A DNA stretch of 64,000 bases from Alitiscatomonas aceti (GCF_025567195.1 NZ_JAOQJF010000001.1:1-64000), one strand, 5' to 3'. Counted from the stretch's first letter, positions 32,179-41,537 are shown. Numbers and translations: made by a program. The notes: generated by a model from the letters alone, not told the origin.

Positions 32179-33573
32179 TTACTGATAAATGACGACGCCA
32201 TTGGCTCTTACAGCCCTGGCATCCAATACAATATGGTCATAGACCGAAAGGCCGTAATCCGTGCCCCTGGCCACAATGTCGTACTCGTCGCTGGACGTCA
32301 GGATCTCGACCTTTCTGAAATCCGTATAGCCCTTATTGATGTTGTAAACTCCTGTTACCGCAGCCTTGGCCCCTATCTGGTACCGGTCCTGGGAGTTTTC
32401 CTTCACCAGATAATCTCCAGGCTTAAATTCGCTGTTCTCCCCGGCATCCACATAGTAATACGTATCGTCTGCATTATAGATATCGCAGGACACAAGAACG
32501 GCTCCAGCCCCGTTTTCCGTATACGTTTCCTTTAAAAAGCCCTTGCCGCCTCCGGCCAGGAATTCTTTAGGGATCAGATAAAACTCCACATCTGTGACGG
32601 CGCTCTTTGGGATCTTAAGCCCGGTCACCTCCTCGGTGATGATCTCAAAATCCACAAAACGGTCTGAAATGAACTGCTCCATATATTTGGAAAAATCCAG
32701 CTTTCCGTAGGTCTTCCCGTCCCCTCCGGTGATCATGGAAAATGCGCCGGGGGTCTTCAGATCCTTCCCAGCAAATTTCACAGTCAGCGAGGTCTTCCCG
32801 TTATAAAGAGCCGCGTCCTCCTCGGTCATCTGGAAGACCAGGGACCAGTCGCTGGAAGTGACCAGCTTATAGGCCGGTTCCCCCACGCCCACCAGCTTCC
32901 CGGATTTCAGGATATTCTTCGTATAACCAGACCGGTCGAACATCTCCTCCGTTACCTGGTTCGGAGCCACTCCCTCCAGGGAATCCACCATATACGAAAC
33001 GATCCCCGACTGGTCGGCCCTTACCTGGACAAAGTTCACGCCCATTTCCTCCACAACGCTGTCCAGGTTTTTCAGGGCGTCCACGCTGACGTATTCCAGG
33101 ACCTCCGAATCCAGCGTATACCTGGTATCGTAAACGGTCTTAAAATCGTTTTCCGTAAAGGTCTGGCTGAAGGAGGAAAGCTGTTTTTTTAAAGACGTAA
33201 GGTTGTCCCTGGATAAGGCCACTGAGCCGTCGGTCTTTTCTGCCAGAAGCTCCGAAAGCTTTCCCGTCTCATCCACCGAATAGACCCTGGTGCCCACTGC
33301 GGCCTTTTTTCCCTCCCGCAGATAGAAATTGACGTTCCCTGCCTGCTCCGTATATTTTACAGTTTCCGTCCGGAACGCAATGCCTGTGTGGCGTTGGTCG
33401 TTGACGATGCTGCCCTCAGGCACCTCATAAAACTCGATCTTTTCTCTCCGCACATACGTATATACATAAAAGGCCATGTACGCGAAGATAAGGGCGAAGA
33501 TGATCATTCCCACATTTATATTCAAGGGCCGGCGGTACCGGATCACCTTTTTGTTCTTTTTCTTTTTTGCCAA
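32179..33573 (-). CDS. HlyD-like membrane-anchored periplasmic adaptor-type protein
   Basis: A 464-aa protein with a basic N-terminus (MAKKKKNKKVIRYRR), one membrane segment (MIIFALIFAYMAFYVYTYV, about residues 23-41) and a large extracellular part. Barrel-like sandwich halves surround a helical region (LTSLKKQLSSFSQTF), and a late beta region ends IYQ. This architecture resembles HlyD/RND adaptor proteins, but no pump or outer-membrane partner is encoded nearby. It precedes yggS-sepF-ylmH, so a role in envelope or division is possible. The family assignment is moderate. Confidence 0.75.
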   Translation of the reverse strand: MAKKKKNKKVIRYRRPLNINVGMIIFALIFAYMAFYVYTYVRREKIEFYEVPEGSIVNDQRHTGIAFRTETVKYTEQAGNVNFYLREGKKAAVGTRVYSVDETGKLSELLAEKTDGSVALSRDNLTSLKKQLSSFSQTFTENDFKTVYDTRYTLDSEVLEYVSVDALKNLDSVVEEMGVNFVQVRADQSGIVSYMVDSLEGVAPNQVTEEMFDRSGYTKNILKSGKLVGVGEPAYKLVTSSDWSLVFQMTEEDAALYNGKTSLTVKFAGKDLKTPGAFSMITGGDGKTYGKLDFSKYMEQFISDRFVDFEIITEEVTGLKIPKSAVTDVEFYLIPKEFLAGGGKGFLKETYTENGAGAVLVSCDIYNADDTYYYVDAGENSEFKPGDYLVKENSQDRYQIGAKAAVTGVYNINKGYTDFRKVEILTSSDEYDIVARGTDYGLSVYDHIVLDARAVRANGVVIYQ

Positions 33574-33662
33574 CTGCTCCCTCCGTTCAGAGTGCTTTTT
33601 TCATATCTTCCCTATTATATATGGATTAACTGGAAAGTTCAAGTTTCTGGGGAAATTCCGCC

Positions 33663-33700
33663 AAAAAAATGGCATAAACAATTTCTTGTTCATGCCATTT
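33663..33700 (-). terminator. Intrinsic terminator of the P-loop protein gene
   Basis: A 15-bp stem with one mismatch (33667-33681 with 33686-33700; AAATGGCATGAACAA on the minus strand), TTTC/GAAA loop and a T run, 26 bases past the stop. Confidence 0.9.
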
Positions 33701-33725
33701 GTATTCTTACGAAGGAGCGGTTATT

Positions 33726-34145
33726 TTATAAGGCCACCAGAACCATATCCTTTGCGGAAGCAGGAAGCTCTTCTCCGTCCATAGAAATGCTAAGTACAAA
33801 GTTTACATGGTATTTTGTACTTACCTGGTCAAGCTCAGCCAGGGTTGCAGAAATATCTTCGCCCTCCAGACCGGCAAGCTTTAAGAAGCTGTCCAGATAC
33901 ATAACCTCCAGATCATGATCCTGGGAAATGATTCCGCAGATAAAACCAACAAAAGCCTCAGCGCTATGTACCGGGAACTCCGCAACATTGATCAGACGGA
34001 TCTTGTTGCTCAGTTCATACATATGCTTGGAGCTTTTATCTAAATATACGATAGAACCCTTGGATTCCTTTACGGCATTGTTAGCCATATCCAGTAAATA
34101 TTTTGTTTTGCCTTTTCCTTTTTTTCCAGCGATAATCTGCACCAT
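33726..34145 (-). CDS. Small P-loop NTPase-like protein of unknown function
   Basis: A 139-aa protein with a clear Walker A motif at the N-terminus (IIAGKKGKGKTKYLLDMANN, residues 4-23) and a hydrophobic strand ending in Asp that may be Walker B (LEVMYLDSFLK). It is too short for a full RecA or ABC ATPase and no partner domain is seen. It forms a monocistronic unit with its own SigA promoter and a strong terminator, next to an HlyD-like gene and a D-Ala-D-Ala carboxypeptidase gene. I cannot assign a function. Confidence 0.85.
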   Translation of the reverse strand: MVQIIAGKKGKGKTKYLLDMANNAVKESKGSIVYLDKSSKHMYELSNKIRLINVAEFPVHSAEAFVGFICGIISQDHDLEVMYLDSFLKLAGLEGEDISATLAELDQVSTKYHVNFVLSISMDGEELPASAKDMVLVAL

Positions 34146-34204
34146 AACGATCTCCTCCTTGGATTTTATATAATTTGTATAAAAAATCGTTTGATTATGA
34201 TATG

Positions 34205-34233
34205 ATTATAGACTATTTGCTTAAAAATTGCAA
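34205..34233 (-). promoter_or_regulatory. Promoter of the P-loop protein gene
   Basis: Minus strand: TTGCAA (34228-34233), 17-base spacer, perfect TATAAT (34205-34210), followed by an AAGGAGGAG ribosome site before the ATG. Confidence 0.8.
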
Positions 34234-34236
34234 CGA

Positions 34237-35226
34237 CTATTTGTCAATTTTGGAAATAATATTTGTCATGTCCTCATAAAGGTGCGCCCGGCTGTCAGCT
34301 CCCATGATCACAGAGGCGTATTCTCTCCCATCCTCTGTCCTGGTCCCCATAATAAGGCAGTACCCGGCCGCCTTTGTTGTCCCGGTCTTTCCGCCAAAGA
34401 CCGCCAGTCCCTCCGGCGTTTCGGCCTTTCCATTCATATAATAATTCCCTACGGTCCAGGAGGCCGTTTTCTGGCTTCCATCGCTGCCCATATAGACTGC
34501 CGTATGATCGTGGGTCCCGATGATGGTCCGGAACGTATCGTAGGACAGTGCCTCATGGAACATCAGATACAGATCGTAGGCCGTGGTATAATGGTCCGGA
34601 TCCGTAAGGCCGTTGGCATTGACAAAGTGGGTCCCCGTGGCTCCCAGGCGGGCCGCCTCCTGATTCATCATGGATACGAAGCCCTCAATGGAGCCTCCCA
34701 CATGGACGGCAATGGCATTGGCCGCATCGTTGCCCGAGGGGATCATCAGCCCGTAAAGCAGGTCTTCCAGGGACATCTGGTCTCCAGGGACCACACCGGC
34801 CATGGAGGAGCCGGATTCCGTTATGACGGCTTCCTCCGGTACCGTCACAAGATCCGACAGATTCCCGTATTTTAAAGCCACGATGGCCGTCATGACCTTG
34901 GTGGTGCTGGCCGGATTCATCCGTTCTGTCAGAGCCTGCTGGTAAAGAGCCGTTCCTCCATCCAGGCTTAAAACTCCGGCAGCCCTGGCCGAAAGAGCCG
35001 CCTCTCCCTCTCCAGGGCTGTCGTCTCCTTCTTTTGGCACGGCCAGTCCAGCGGCAAAGCCGGGAGCCCGGCCATCTCCATCCTCTGCCGTAAAGCGGAC
35101 GGCACGGTCGTCATACGAATACGCATGCTCCAAGCCGCTCTTCTTCCCGCAGCCGGTGACCAGAATTACAAGGGCTGTGACAAGAAGAACGGCTCTGGGT
35201 CGTCTGTGCTTTCCGTCTATGATCAT
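34237..35226 (-). CDS. D-alanyl-D-alanine carboxypeptidase lipoprotein (S11 family)
   Basis: Penicillin-binding carboxypeptidase that trims the last D-Ala from peptidoglycan stem peptides. All three active-site motifs are present: SxxK in NPASTTKVMTA, SxN in PSGNDAAN, and KTG in FGGKTGTTKAAG. The N-terminal signal ends in a lipobox (LVTGCGKK), so it is probably lipid-anchored. The ATG at 35226 overlaps the mgsA stop by 4 bases, so the start is translationally coupled. It closes the mre/min/rodA cell-shape cluster. Confidence 0.95.
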   Translation of the reverse strand: MIIDGKHRRPRAVLLVTALVILVTGCGKKSGLEHAYSYDDRAVRFTAEDGDGRAPGFAAGLAVPKEGDDSPGEGEAALSARAAGVLSLDGGTALYQQALTERMNPASTTKVMTAIVALKYGNLSDLVTVPEEAVITESGSSMAGVVPGDQMSLEDLLYGLMIPSGNDAANAIAVHVGGSIEGFVSMMNQEAARLGATGTHFVNANGLTDPDHYTTAYDLYLMFHEALSYDTFRTIIGTHDHTAVYMGSDGSQKTASWTVGNYYMNGKAETPEGLAVFGGKTGTTKAAGYCLIMGTRTEDGREYASVIMGADSRAHLYEDMTNIISKIDK

Positions 35227-35618
35227 TTGTACATTTCCCGCCATTCCAGATCTCCCCGGTCCAGGGCCTTAATGAGCAGCTCTGCCGTGGCCAGGTTGGT
35301 AGCCAGGGGAACGTTGTGGATGTCACAGAGCCTTACGGCCTTATTGACGTCTGGCTCATGGGACTTGGGCGATAAGGGATCCCGTAAAAAGATCACCAGG
35401 TCCATATCGTTGCTCTCGATCTGGGCTCCCATCTGCTGCTCTCCGCCCAGATGTCCGGGCAGGTATTTATGAACGTTTAAGTTGGTGACCTCCTCGATCA
35501 GCTTACCGGTGGTACCGGTGGCATAAAGGTTGTGCTTACATAAAATACCCTTGTAAGCAATGCAGAAATTCTGCATCAGTTTTTTCTTGGAATCATGTGC
35601 GATCAATCCTACATTCAT
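35223..35618 (-). CDS. mgsA: Methylglyoxal synthase
   Basis: Converts dihydroxyacetone phosphate to methylglyoxal and phosphate. 131 aa from the ATG at 35618 (MNVGLIAHDSKKKLMQNF), with AGGAGG 7 bases upstream. Motifs are LYATGTTGKLIEE (phosphate binding), LPGHLGGEQQMGAQI and FLRDPLSPKSHEPDV, containing the catalytic Asp. A longer open frame overlapping rodA is not coding. It sits between rodA and a D-Ala-D-Ala carboxypeptidase gene, a common clostridial arrangement. Confidence 0.97.
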   Translation of the reverse strand: MNVGLIAHDSKKKLMQNFCIAYKGILCKHNLYATGTTGKLIEEVTNLNVHKYLPGHLGGEQQMGAQIESNDMDLVIFLRDPLSPKSHEPDVNKAVRLCDIHNVPLATNLATAELLIKALDRGDLEWREMYK

Positions 35619-35629
35619 ACGGTTCCCTC

Positions 35630-36760
35630 CTAAAATTCCAATTTTCTTTGCTGTAAGCCGACATTGAGTAAAATACCTATTCCTATATAAAGACTTGCCA
35701 GGGAGCTGACACCATAGCTGATGAACGGCAGTGGAAGGCCTGTGTTGGGAAATACGCCGGTGGCAACTGCAATATTGGTAAAGGACTGGAATCCCACCAG
35801 GGCCGCCATACCAGTACAAAACAGCCTCCCGGCCATGTCCCTCGCCCTGGATGCCATCCTCAGGCACTCAAAAACAAACAGGAGGAACAGCAGCAGGACG
35901 ATCATACAGCCGATAAAGCCCAGCTCTTCGCCGATGACGGAAAAGATAAAGTCTGTATGCTCTTCTGACAAAAAATTTCCATTTTTAACTGAAATGGCTG
36001 TGTCGTTAAAAAGCCCTTTTCCGTAAAGACGGCCAGAGCCGATGGCCATTTTGGAATTATCCTGCTGGAGGTTCAGCTCCGCATATTTTCCGGGATTGAT
36101 AAAGGCCAGGATCCGGTTTATCTGATAAGGCTCCAGAAAGGGCATCATATTGTGTTCTGCCAGCCAGACCACCAGGGCCAGGGAGGGCACCGCCACAGCC
36201 AGGGCGCCCGCGATCCACTTATAGCTGATCCCAGCCATATAGATCAGGCAGAGGATAAAGAAAACGATCACGATGCTGGTGGACAGGTCCGGCTGCTTTA
36301 AGATCAGAGCCAGAGGCACCGCCGCCAGCACTGCCGCCGTCACCAGCACCGATGGCCGGTTGATCTTCTCCTGGTTCTTCTGAAGGAACCAGGAGAAGAA
36401 AAAGATCAGTCCGATCTTCACAAACTCCGAGGGCTGGAACCGGCCGATGACAGGCAGGTCGATCCACCGTCTGGAGCCGCCCCCAAAGCCGCCCAGCTGG
36501 CCCGCATCGATCACCGCCAGGAGAATTCCCACACAGCCGATATACACCAGAGCGCAGCATTTCATCAGCTTCCGGTAATCCATCAGCGAGATGGCGATGG
36601 CTAACATCAAGCCTCCGAACATGCCGATGAGCTGGCGGTTCACGTAGCTTCTGTCACCGCCTACGGCGCTGTTTATGACCACAACGCCCACAAGATTCAG
36701 GGCCAGCACATAAAACAGCAGCCGGAAATTATAGTTTCTGAAATTGTACTCTGAAAACAT
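35630..36760 (-). CDS. rodA: SEDS peptidoglycan glycosyltransferase RodA
   Basis: Polymerises glycan strands for cell elongation together with class B PBP2. The 376-aa protein has about ten membrane segments and SEDS signatures: FGGGSRRWIDLPVIGRFQPS, EFVKIGLI, SEEHTDFIFSVIGEELGF and GLPLPFISYGVSSL. It starts directly after minE and is in the same cluster as mrdA and mreCD, favouring RodA over FtsW. Confidence 0.95.
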   Translation of the reverse strand: MFSEYNFRNYNFRLLFYVLALNLVGVVVINSAVGGDRSYVNRQLIGMFGGLMLAIAISLMDYRKLMKCCALVYIGCVGILLAVIDAGQLGGFGGGSRRWIDLPVIGRFQPSEFVKIGLIFFFSWFLQKNQEKINRPSVLVTAAVLAAVPLALILKQPDLSTSIVIVFFILCLIYMAGISYKWIAGALAVAVPSLALVVWLAEHNMMPFLEPYQINRILAFINPGKYAELNLQQDNSKMAIGSGRLYGKGLFNDTAISVKNGNFLSEEHTDFIFSVIGEELGFIGCMIVLLLFLLFVFECLRMASRARDMAGRLFCTGMAALVGFQSFTNIAVATGVFPNTGLPLPFISYGVSSLASLYIGIGILLNVGLQQRKLEF

Positions 36761-37045
36761 TTAAAGAAAAGTCCCCTTTGTGCTGAGGACACGGATGGGG
36801 ATGCTGGCATAGAGGACCGGAATACGTCCACAGGTCCCGGGCCCATCCATCTGGGTGATCTTGATCTCCAGCCCATCCGTATCGATCTCCATGTATTTTG
36901 ATATGGCTTTTATCATATCGTCCTTGATCATTTCAAGGATCTCCGGCGTACATCCCGCCCGGTCCGAGATAAGTAAAAACTGGAGCCGCTTTTTTGCGAT
37001 GGTCCCGGAGTTCCTCTTTGTCAGGATTTCCAACAGATTTACCAT
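36761..37045 (-). CDS. minE: Cell division topological specificity factor MinE
   Basis: Stimulates the MinD ATPase so that the MinCD inhibitor is kept away from midcell. The 94-aa protein has the anti-MinCD N-terminal helix (KKRLQFLLISDRAG, about residues 18-31) and a C-terminal topological domain (MDGPGTCGRIPVLYASIPI). It starts 3 bases after the minD stop and abuts rodA. Presence of MinE points to an oscillating rather than DivIVA-only system. Confidence 0.96.
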   Translation of the reverse strand: MVNLLEILTKRNSGTIAKKRLQFLLISDRAGCTPEILEMIKDDMIKAISKYMEIDTDGLEIKITQMDGPGTCGRIPVLYASIPIRVLSTKGTFL

Positions 37046-37048
37046 TCC

Positions 37049-37840
37049 CTAGGCCCGTTTAAGAAATCCCTGGAACCTGGAAAAGATCCCCCTGCTCTTC
37101 TCAAGATCCATCAGGGGTACCTCCTGACCAAGCACCCGTCTGCAGATATTGAGGTAGGCCTGTCCCGCAAATGGGTTCATGCCTACGATCGGCTCTCCCT
37201 GGTTGGTGGAAACGACGATCTGGGCGTCGTCGGGAATGGCTCCCAGGATCGGGATCCCCAGAATGTCCGTCACATCCTCAATGGACATCATATCGCCTCT
37301 CCGCACCATATCCATGCGGATCCGGTTGACGATGAGATCGGTCTTAGTGATCTCGCTGGCCTCCAGAAGACCGATGATCCGGTCGGCATCACGGATGGCA
37401 GAAACCTCCGGCGTAGTGACCACAAAGGCCCTGTCGGCTCCCGCAATGGCATTTTTAAAGCCCTGCTCGATCCCTGCCGGACAGTCCAGAAGAATAAAAT
37501 CGAATTCCTCCCTCAGATCGTCCACCAGCTTTTTCATCTGGCCCGGGGACACGGAAGACTTGTCCCTGGTCTGGGCAGAGGGAAGTAAAAACAGGTTCGG
37601 ATATCTTTTGTCTTTTATAAGGGCCTGCTTCATACGACAGTTGCCCTCCACGACGTCCACCAGATTGTAGACGATGCGGTTTTCCAGTCCCATGACCACG
37701 TCCAAGTTCCTGAGGCCGATATCGGTATCGATCAGTACGACCTTTTCCCCCAGCATGGCAAGACCAGTTCCAACATTCGCAGAGGTCGTCGTCTTGCCTA
37801 CACCCCCTTTACCGGATGTAACAACAATGACTTCACTCAT
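37049..37840 (-). CDS. minD: Septum site-determining ATPase MinD
   Basis: Membrane-binding ParA-type ATPase that recruits MinC. The 263-aa protein has the deviant Walker A motif SGKGGVGKTTTSANVG (residues 9-24), IDTDIGLRNLDVVMG, DCPAGIEQGFKNA, and a C-terminal amphipathic membrane-targeting helix (GIFSRFQGFLKRA). It lies between minC and minE. Confidence 0.98.
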   Translation of the reverse strand: MSEVIVVTSGKGGVGKTTTSANVGTGLAMLGEKVVLIDTDIGLRNLDVVMGLENRIVYNLVDVVEGNCRMKQALIKDKRYPNLFLLPSAQTRDKSSVSPGQMKKLVDDLREEFDFILLDCPAGIEQGFKNAIAGADRAFVVTTPEVSAIRDADRIIGLLEASEITKTDLIVNRIRMDMVRRGDMMSIEDVTDILGIPILGAIPDDAQIVVSTNQGEPIVGMNPFAGQAYLNICRRVLGQEVPLMDLEKSRGIFSRFQGFLKRA

Positions 37841-37946
37841 AAGAATATCCTCCTGTATTCAGTTGTGGCAGCAGCCGTCCAGGATCTGGAGGACAGTTAC
37901 TGCTTATCTATTCTATTTTACATGATAAACAGAAAATTTTCCAGTC

Positions 37947-38612
37947 CTAAATGAAATTTAGTGCACTTAAAAAGCTCTTTTTTATGGGTTCCGAACAAAT
38001 CCGCCCATTTTTGACAAGAATCATCATGGGCCCCCAGCCCAGGAGCCGCCCCTTTTCTGCCTTCTGGAACGCAAGATCCGAGATCCTTACCTGGGAGGGC
38101 GCCATCTCCATGGCCACCACCACGGCATTCCTGTTTCCAGACAGGCCTGCCTGGGCCGTTCCCTTTAAGGTCCCAAGGATAATGATGTTTCCCTTGGCCG
38201 ATACCCTGGCCCCGCAGTCCACGTCGCCGATGACGACGATGCTGGCCTCGGATTCCAGGACGTCCCCGTTCCTCAGATTCCCTTTATAAAACTGGCCCGT
38301 GCTGGCAGAAAGCTCCATGAGCTTTTCATTTAACGCCTTCTCGCACCTGCGGATCCGTTCCGCATCCGCGTCGATGAGGCACAGGATCTCGATCCCGGAA
38401 TTTTCTGTGATGGCGTTGACCACAGAAAATTCCTCCTCCGGCGACAGCCTCCTTCCCTCCAGGGTCAGGGTCATCTGGGCAGAGCCCCAGAACCGGGCCG
38501 TCTCCCTGAATTTCTTTTTTACCGCCTCCAAAAGCTCTGTAAAGGGAAGGGCCGGATCCAGGTACACCGTCATCCCGGCCTTATTTCCCTTTATGACCAC
38601 TGGGTTCTGCAT
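37947..38612 (-). CDS. minC: Septum site-determining protein MinC
   Basis: FtsZ assembly inhibitor. The 221-aa protein has an N-terminal FtsZ-interacting domain (ITENSGIEILCL) and the C-terminal beta-helix dimer/MinD-binding domain (YKGNLRNGDVLESEASIVVI, then GDVDCGARVSAKGNIIILG and GNRNAVVVAMEMAPSQVRI). It is the first min gene, with a 106-bp gap before minD that may hold a separate promoter; none is convincing. Confidence 0.96.
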   Translation of the reverse strand: MQNPVVIKGNKAGMTVYLDPALPFTELLEAVKKKFRETARFWGSAQMTLTLEGRRLSPEEEFSVVNAITENSGIEILCLIDADAERIRRCEKALNEKLMELSASTGQFYKGNLRNGDVLESEASIVVIGDVDCGARVSAKGNIIILGTLKGTAQAGLSGNRNAVVVAMEMAPSQVRISDLAFQKAEKGRLLGWGPMMILVKNGRICSEPIKKSFLSALNFI

Positions 38613-38657
38613 GAAAGAAGCCTCCTTTTTACTATAAAAGTCCCGGATCCCTTGTCA

Positions 38658-41537
38658 TCATTCTCCGATCTCCACGTTGGAAACGTTCAGAGCGCTGTTG
38701 TTTAAGATATAATCCAGATCCGTGTAGCCGTAGTAATACCGGTAGATATTCTTGGCCGCCGTGGCCGCATTGGATGAGGAATAGCCGTAGGGAATGTTGA
38801 CGGTCACAGCGATCTCCGGATCCTGATAGGGCGCAAAGGACACGAAGAAGGCATGGTTGATGATATGACCGCTCTTCAACTCCTCGGCTGTACCCGTCTT
38901 ACCAGCAATATCCACCTCCAGATCACTGAAGATCTTCTTGGCCGAGCCGTCGGAGATCACCTTTCTCATACCGCTGTGGACCACATTCCAGGTGGAATCG
39001 GCAATGTCCACGGTGGACCGTACCTCCGGCGTATAATCAGTGATCAGATTCCCCTGGGAATCAGTGAGCTTATCCAGAAGGCTCAGCTTAAACACTGTTC
39101 CCCGGTTGGCAATGGCCGTGATATAGCGGGCCAGCTGTACATTGGAGTAGGAATGGTTGGCCTGGCCGATGGAGGAGGCCTCCGGCTTTTCTGTGGTCAT
39201 CTGGGGGCTCTTTTCTGAGATCTCAATGCCCGAGGTCTCGTCCAGCCCGAACATGGCCGCATATTTCCGGATCTTTTCGATTCCCAGCTCCGGAGAATAT
39301 GTGCCGTTCTCATCCATAGAGAGCCGGTGGCCCATGTCCGCAAAGAACACGTTGCAGGAATTCATGATACCGTGCTCCGCATCCAGGGGGCCGTGCTGGC
39401 CCGGATAGATCCAGCACCGCACATGGGGGGTGATCTCCTGATACATACCTGTACAGTTGACTGTATCAGAAAGACCGATGGCCTTTTCCTCCAGGGCGGC
39501 CACGGCCATGATGGGCTTAAACGTGGAGCCCGGGGCTTTCTGGGCCTGGGTCGCATTGTTGAACAGCGGCAGGGACATGTCGTTGTTCAGCTTATTATAG
39601 TATTCCGCATCCACTGTACCAGAAAACTTATTGTTGTCATAGCTGGGATATGTCACCAGGGCCCGTACCTCTCCCGTCTTCACATCGGTCACCACGCATC
39701 CGGCCGAACAGGGATCCAGGGCCAGCTGGGCCGGGGTGATCTCAATATCCGAGATCTTCTGGCGGATGAACTGGAAGGCATACTCGTCTCCGTTGGCCTC
39801 CAGCATCCGGACCTCCGCCTCATCGTAAGCCAGGATATTCTGGGAATACAGGGCCAGGCACAGCTCCTTTCCTGTGACAGAGCCGCCGTTTATGAGGTAC
39901 TTATAGATCCGTTTTGAAAACTCGCTGTCTGTTTCCAGATCCCCGATCACATAATCCACCAGGATCTGGTAAATGTGGTCAGCGTCGGAATATTTATCCT
40001 CCATCTTAAGCTTCGTGGTGTCGATCCAGTTTTCAGCGATCCCCTTATACAGATACTCCCTGAGGCTCACCGTCTCCGCCGCCCATGCCTGGTACGCCTC
40101 GGAATCCCGGTCGATCCGGTCTCTCACCACCACCTCCTGGGACACCAGGTAGGAATAAATATACTGCATATAGGATTTCTGGTCTTCACCCAGAGAGACC
40201 ATAGGAGCCGCATTCTCGTTCAACAGCTCCGACCGGATCCAGGAAAGGGTCTGCTCCCTGGACTGGCTGTACTTGGCATAGATGGATTTTTCCACCTGGG
40301 ACGCTTCCGGAGCAGAAAACGCGTCCATGTCCAGCACATTGTTGTTGATCAGCTGGAAATACACATCCTTCACCGGAATGGGGATATTGGAGCCCTTTTT
40401 GTAATCCGTCTCCTCCAGGTCCCGGTTCACCAGCTTGTTGGTGATGATACCGGCCAGCTGCTGCTCCAGAAGATTATAGATCCCGATCTGGAGATCCCGG
40501 TCGATGGTCAGATACACATCGTTTCCAGCCTTAGAATCGGTCTTCTCCACGATCTCCACGATCCGGCCCGTGCTGTTCACATACATGGTCTGGGAGCCCT
40601 TTTTCCCCTGGAGCTCCGGCTCCAGGGAGGCCTCGATGCCGGTCTTTCCCACCAGATCCGTCAGCTCGTAATCGGGATTGGTCTCCTTGAGCTTTTCCAG
40701 CTCATCATCCCATACCTTTCCTGTGTAGCCGATGATGGGTGCAAAGTAAACGCTGTCATTGTAAACACGGAGAGTGGTCTCCTCGATGGCCACGCCCTTA
40801 AGATCCGCCGAGTTTTCCAGAACGTCGGTCATGGTCTCCCGGCTCACATTGGAGGCGATGGTGGTGGTCATATATTTCTGGTAGGCCGTAAAGCCCATGG
40901 TATAACGGATATTGATGATCCCCAGAGCCTCCTCGTCCGTAAGTGTCACAGGATCTCCGTTCTCATCCGTCAGCTTATCCAGCCCATAGTCCTTAAATTT
41001 GGCGTCGAACATCTCCCTGGGGGTGATATCCGAGGGCGTGCTCCCGTCCTCGGCATCCAGCTCCGAGAGGGCTTTTAAGCCGTAGTAGTCGCTGATGAAC
41101 CGCTTTCTGGCCGTCTCGCTGGAGGTGGTGTAGACCATTTCCCCGGAGGGCTCGATGGCCACGGCAAATTCTCCCCGGACCTTTTCTCCGTGGCGGTTTA
41201 AGATCTGCACCAGCAGAAGGAGCATCCGGTTTCTCTCAGCGGTGGTGGTATAATCGCCGTTGTCCTGGATCGTCACATTATAAGCCAGCTGGTTATAAGC
41301 CAGGAGATTCCCGTTGCGGTCATAGATATTGCCCCGGGTCCCCGCCAGCATGATGGTCTTTTTTGTTTTGGTCATGTAGTTTTCCTGGTATTCCTCGCCC
41401 TCGATGATCTGGAGCCGGAAGATCTGGACGGCCAGGATCCCGAACAGGAATACAAAAAACACCCCCAGGATAAAGGTCCTGGAAGCCAGAAGCTTTTTCA
41501 GTGACTCCTTCAGTATCTCATACAGGTCGTTAAGCAA
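38658..41537 (-). CDS. mrdA: Class B penicillin-binding protein 2 (elongasome transpeptidase)
   Basis: Cross-links new peptidoglycan during elongation with RodA. It has one N-terminal membrane helix (FILGVFFVFLFGILAVQIFR), the pedestal region (GTRGNIYDRNGNLLAYNQ) and the transpeptidase domain with SxxK (APGSTFKPIMAV), SxN (IMNSCNVFFADMG) and KTG (DIAGKTGTAEE). At 959 aa it is much longer than most PBP2s (about 600-700 aa). The extra sequence lies mainly in a charged, helical region between about residues 390 and 620. It overlaps mreD by 8 bases. Confidence 0.95.
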   Translation of the reverse strand: MLNDLYEILKESLKKLLASRTFILGVFFVFLFGILAVQIFRLQIIEGEEYQENYMTKTKKTIMLAGTRGNIYDRNGNLLAYNQLAYNVTIQDNGDYTTTAERNRMLLLLVQILNRHGEKVRGEFAVAIEPSGEMVYTTSSETARKRFISDYYGLKALSELDAEDGSTPSDITPREMFDAKFKDYGLDKLTDENGDPVTLTDEEALGIINIRYTMGFTAYQKYMTTTIASNVSRETMTDVLENSADLKGVAIEETTLRVYNDSVYFAPIIGYTGKVWDDELEKLKETNPDYELTDLVGKTGIEASLEPELQGKKGSQTMYVNSTGRIVEIVEKTDSKAGNDVYLTIDRDLQIGIYNLLEQQLAGIITNKLVNRDLEETDYKKGSNIPIPVKDVYFQLINNNVLDMDAFSAPEASQVEKSIYAKYSQSREQTLSWIRSELLNENAAPMVSLGEDQKSYMQYIYSYLVSQEVVVRDRIDRDSEAYQAWAAETVSLREYLYKGIAENWIDTTKLKMEDKYSDADHIYQILVDYVIGDLETDSEFSKRIYKYLINGGSVTGKELCLALYSQNILAYDEAEVRMLEANGDEYAFQFIRQKISDIEITPAQLALDPCSAGCVVTDVKTGEVRALVTYPSYDNNKFSGTVDAEYYNKLNNDMSLPLFNNATQAQKAPGSTFKPIMAVAALEEKAIGLSDTVNCTGMYQEITPHVRCWIYPGQHGPLDAEHGIMNSCNVFFADMGHRLSMDENGTYSPELGIEKIRKYAAMFGLDETSGIEISEKSPQMTTEKPEASSIGQANHSYSNVQLARYITAIANRGTVFKLSLLDKLTDSQGNLITDYTPEVRSTVDIADSTWNVVHSGMRKVISDGSAKKIFSDLEVDIAGKTGTAEELKSGHIINHAFFVSFAPYQDPEIAVTVNIPYGYSSSNAATAAKNIYRYYYGYTDLDYILNNSALNVSNVEIGE

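Noticed and set aside
35619..35867. A long N-terminal extension of MgsA
   Set aside because: It overlaps the 3' part of rodA in another frame and lacks homology; the ATG at 35618 gives the normal 131-aa enzyme.
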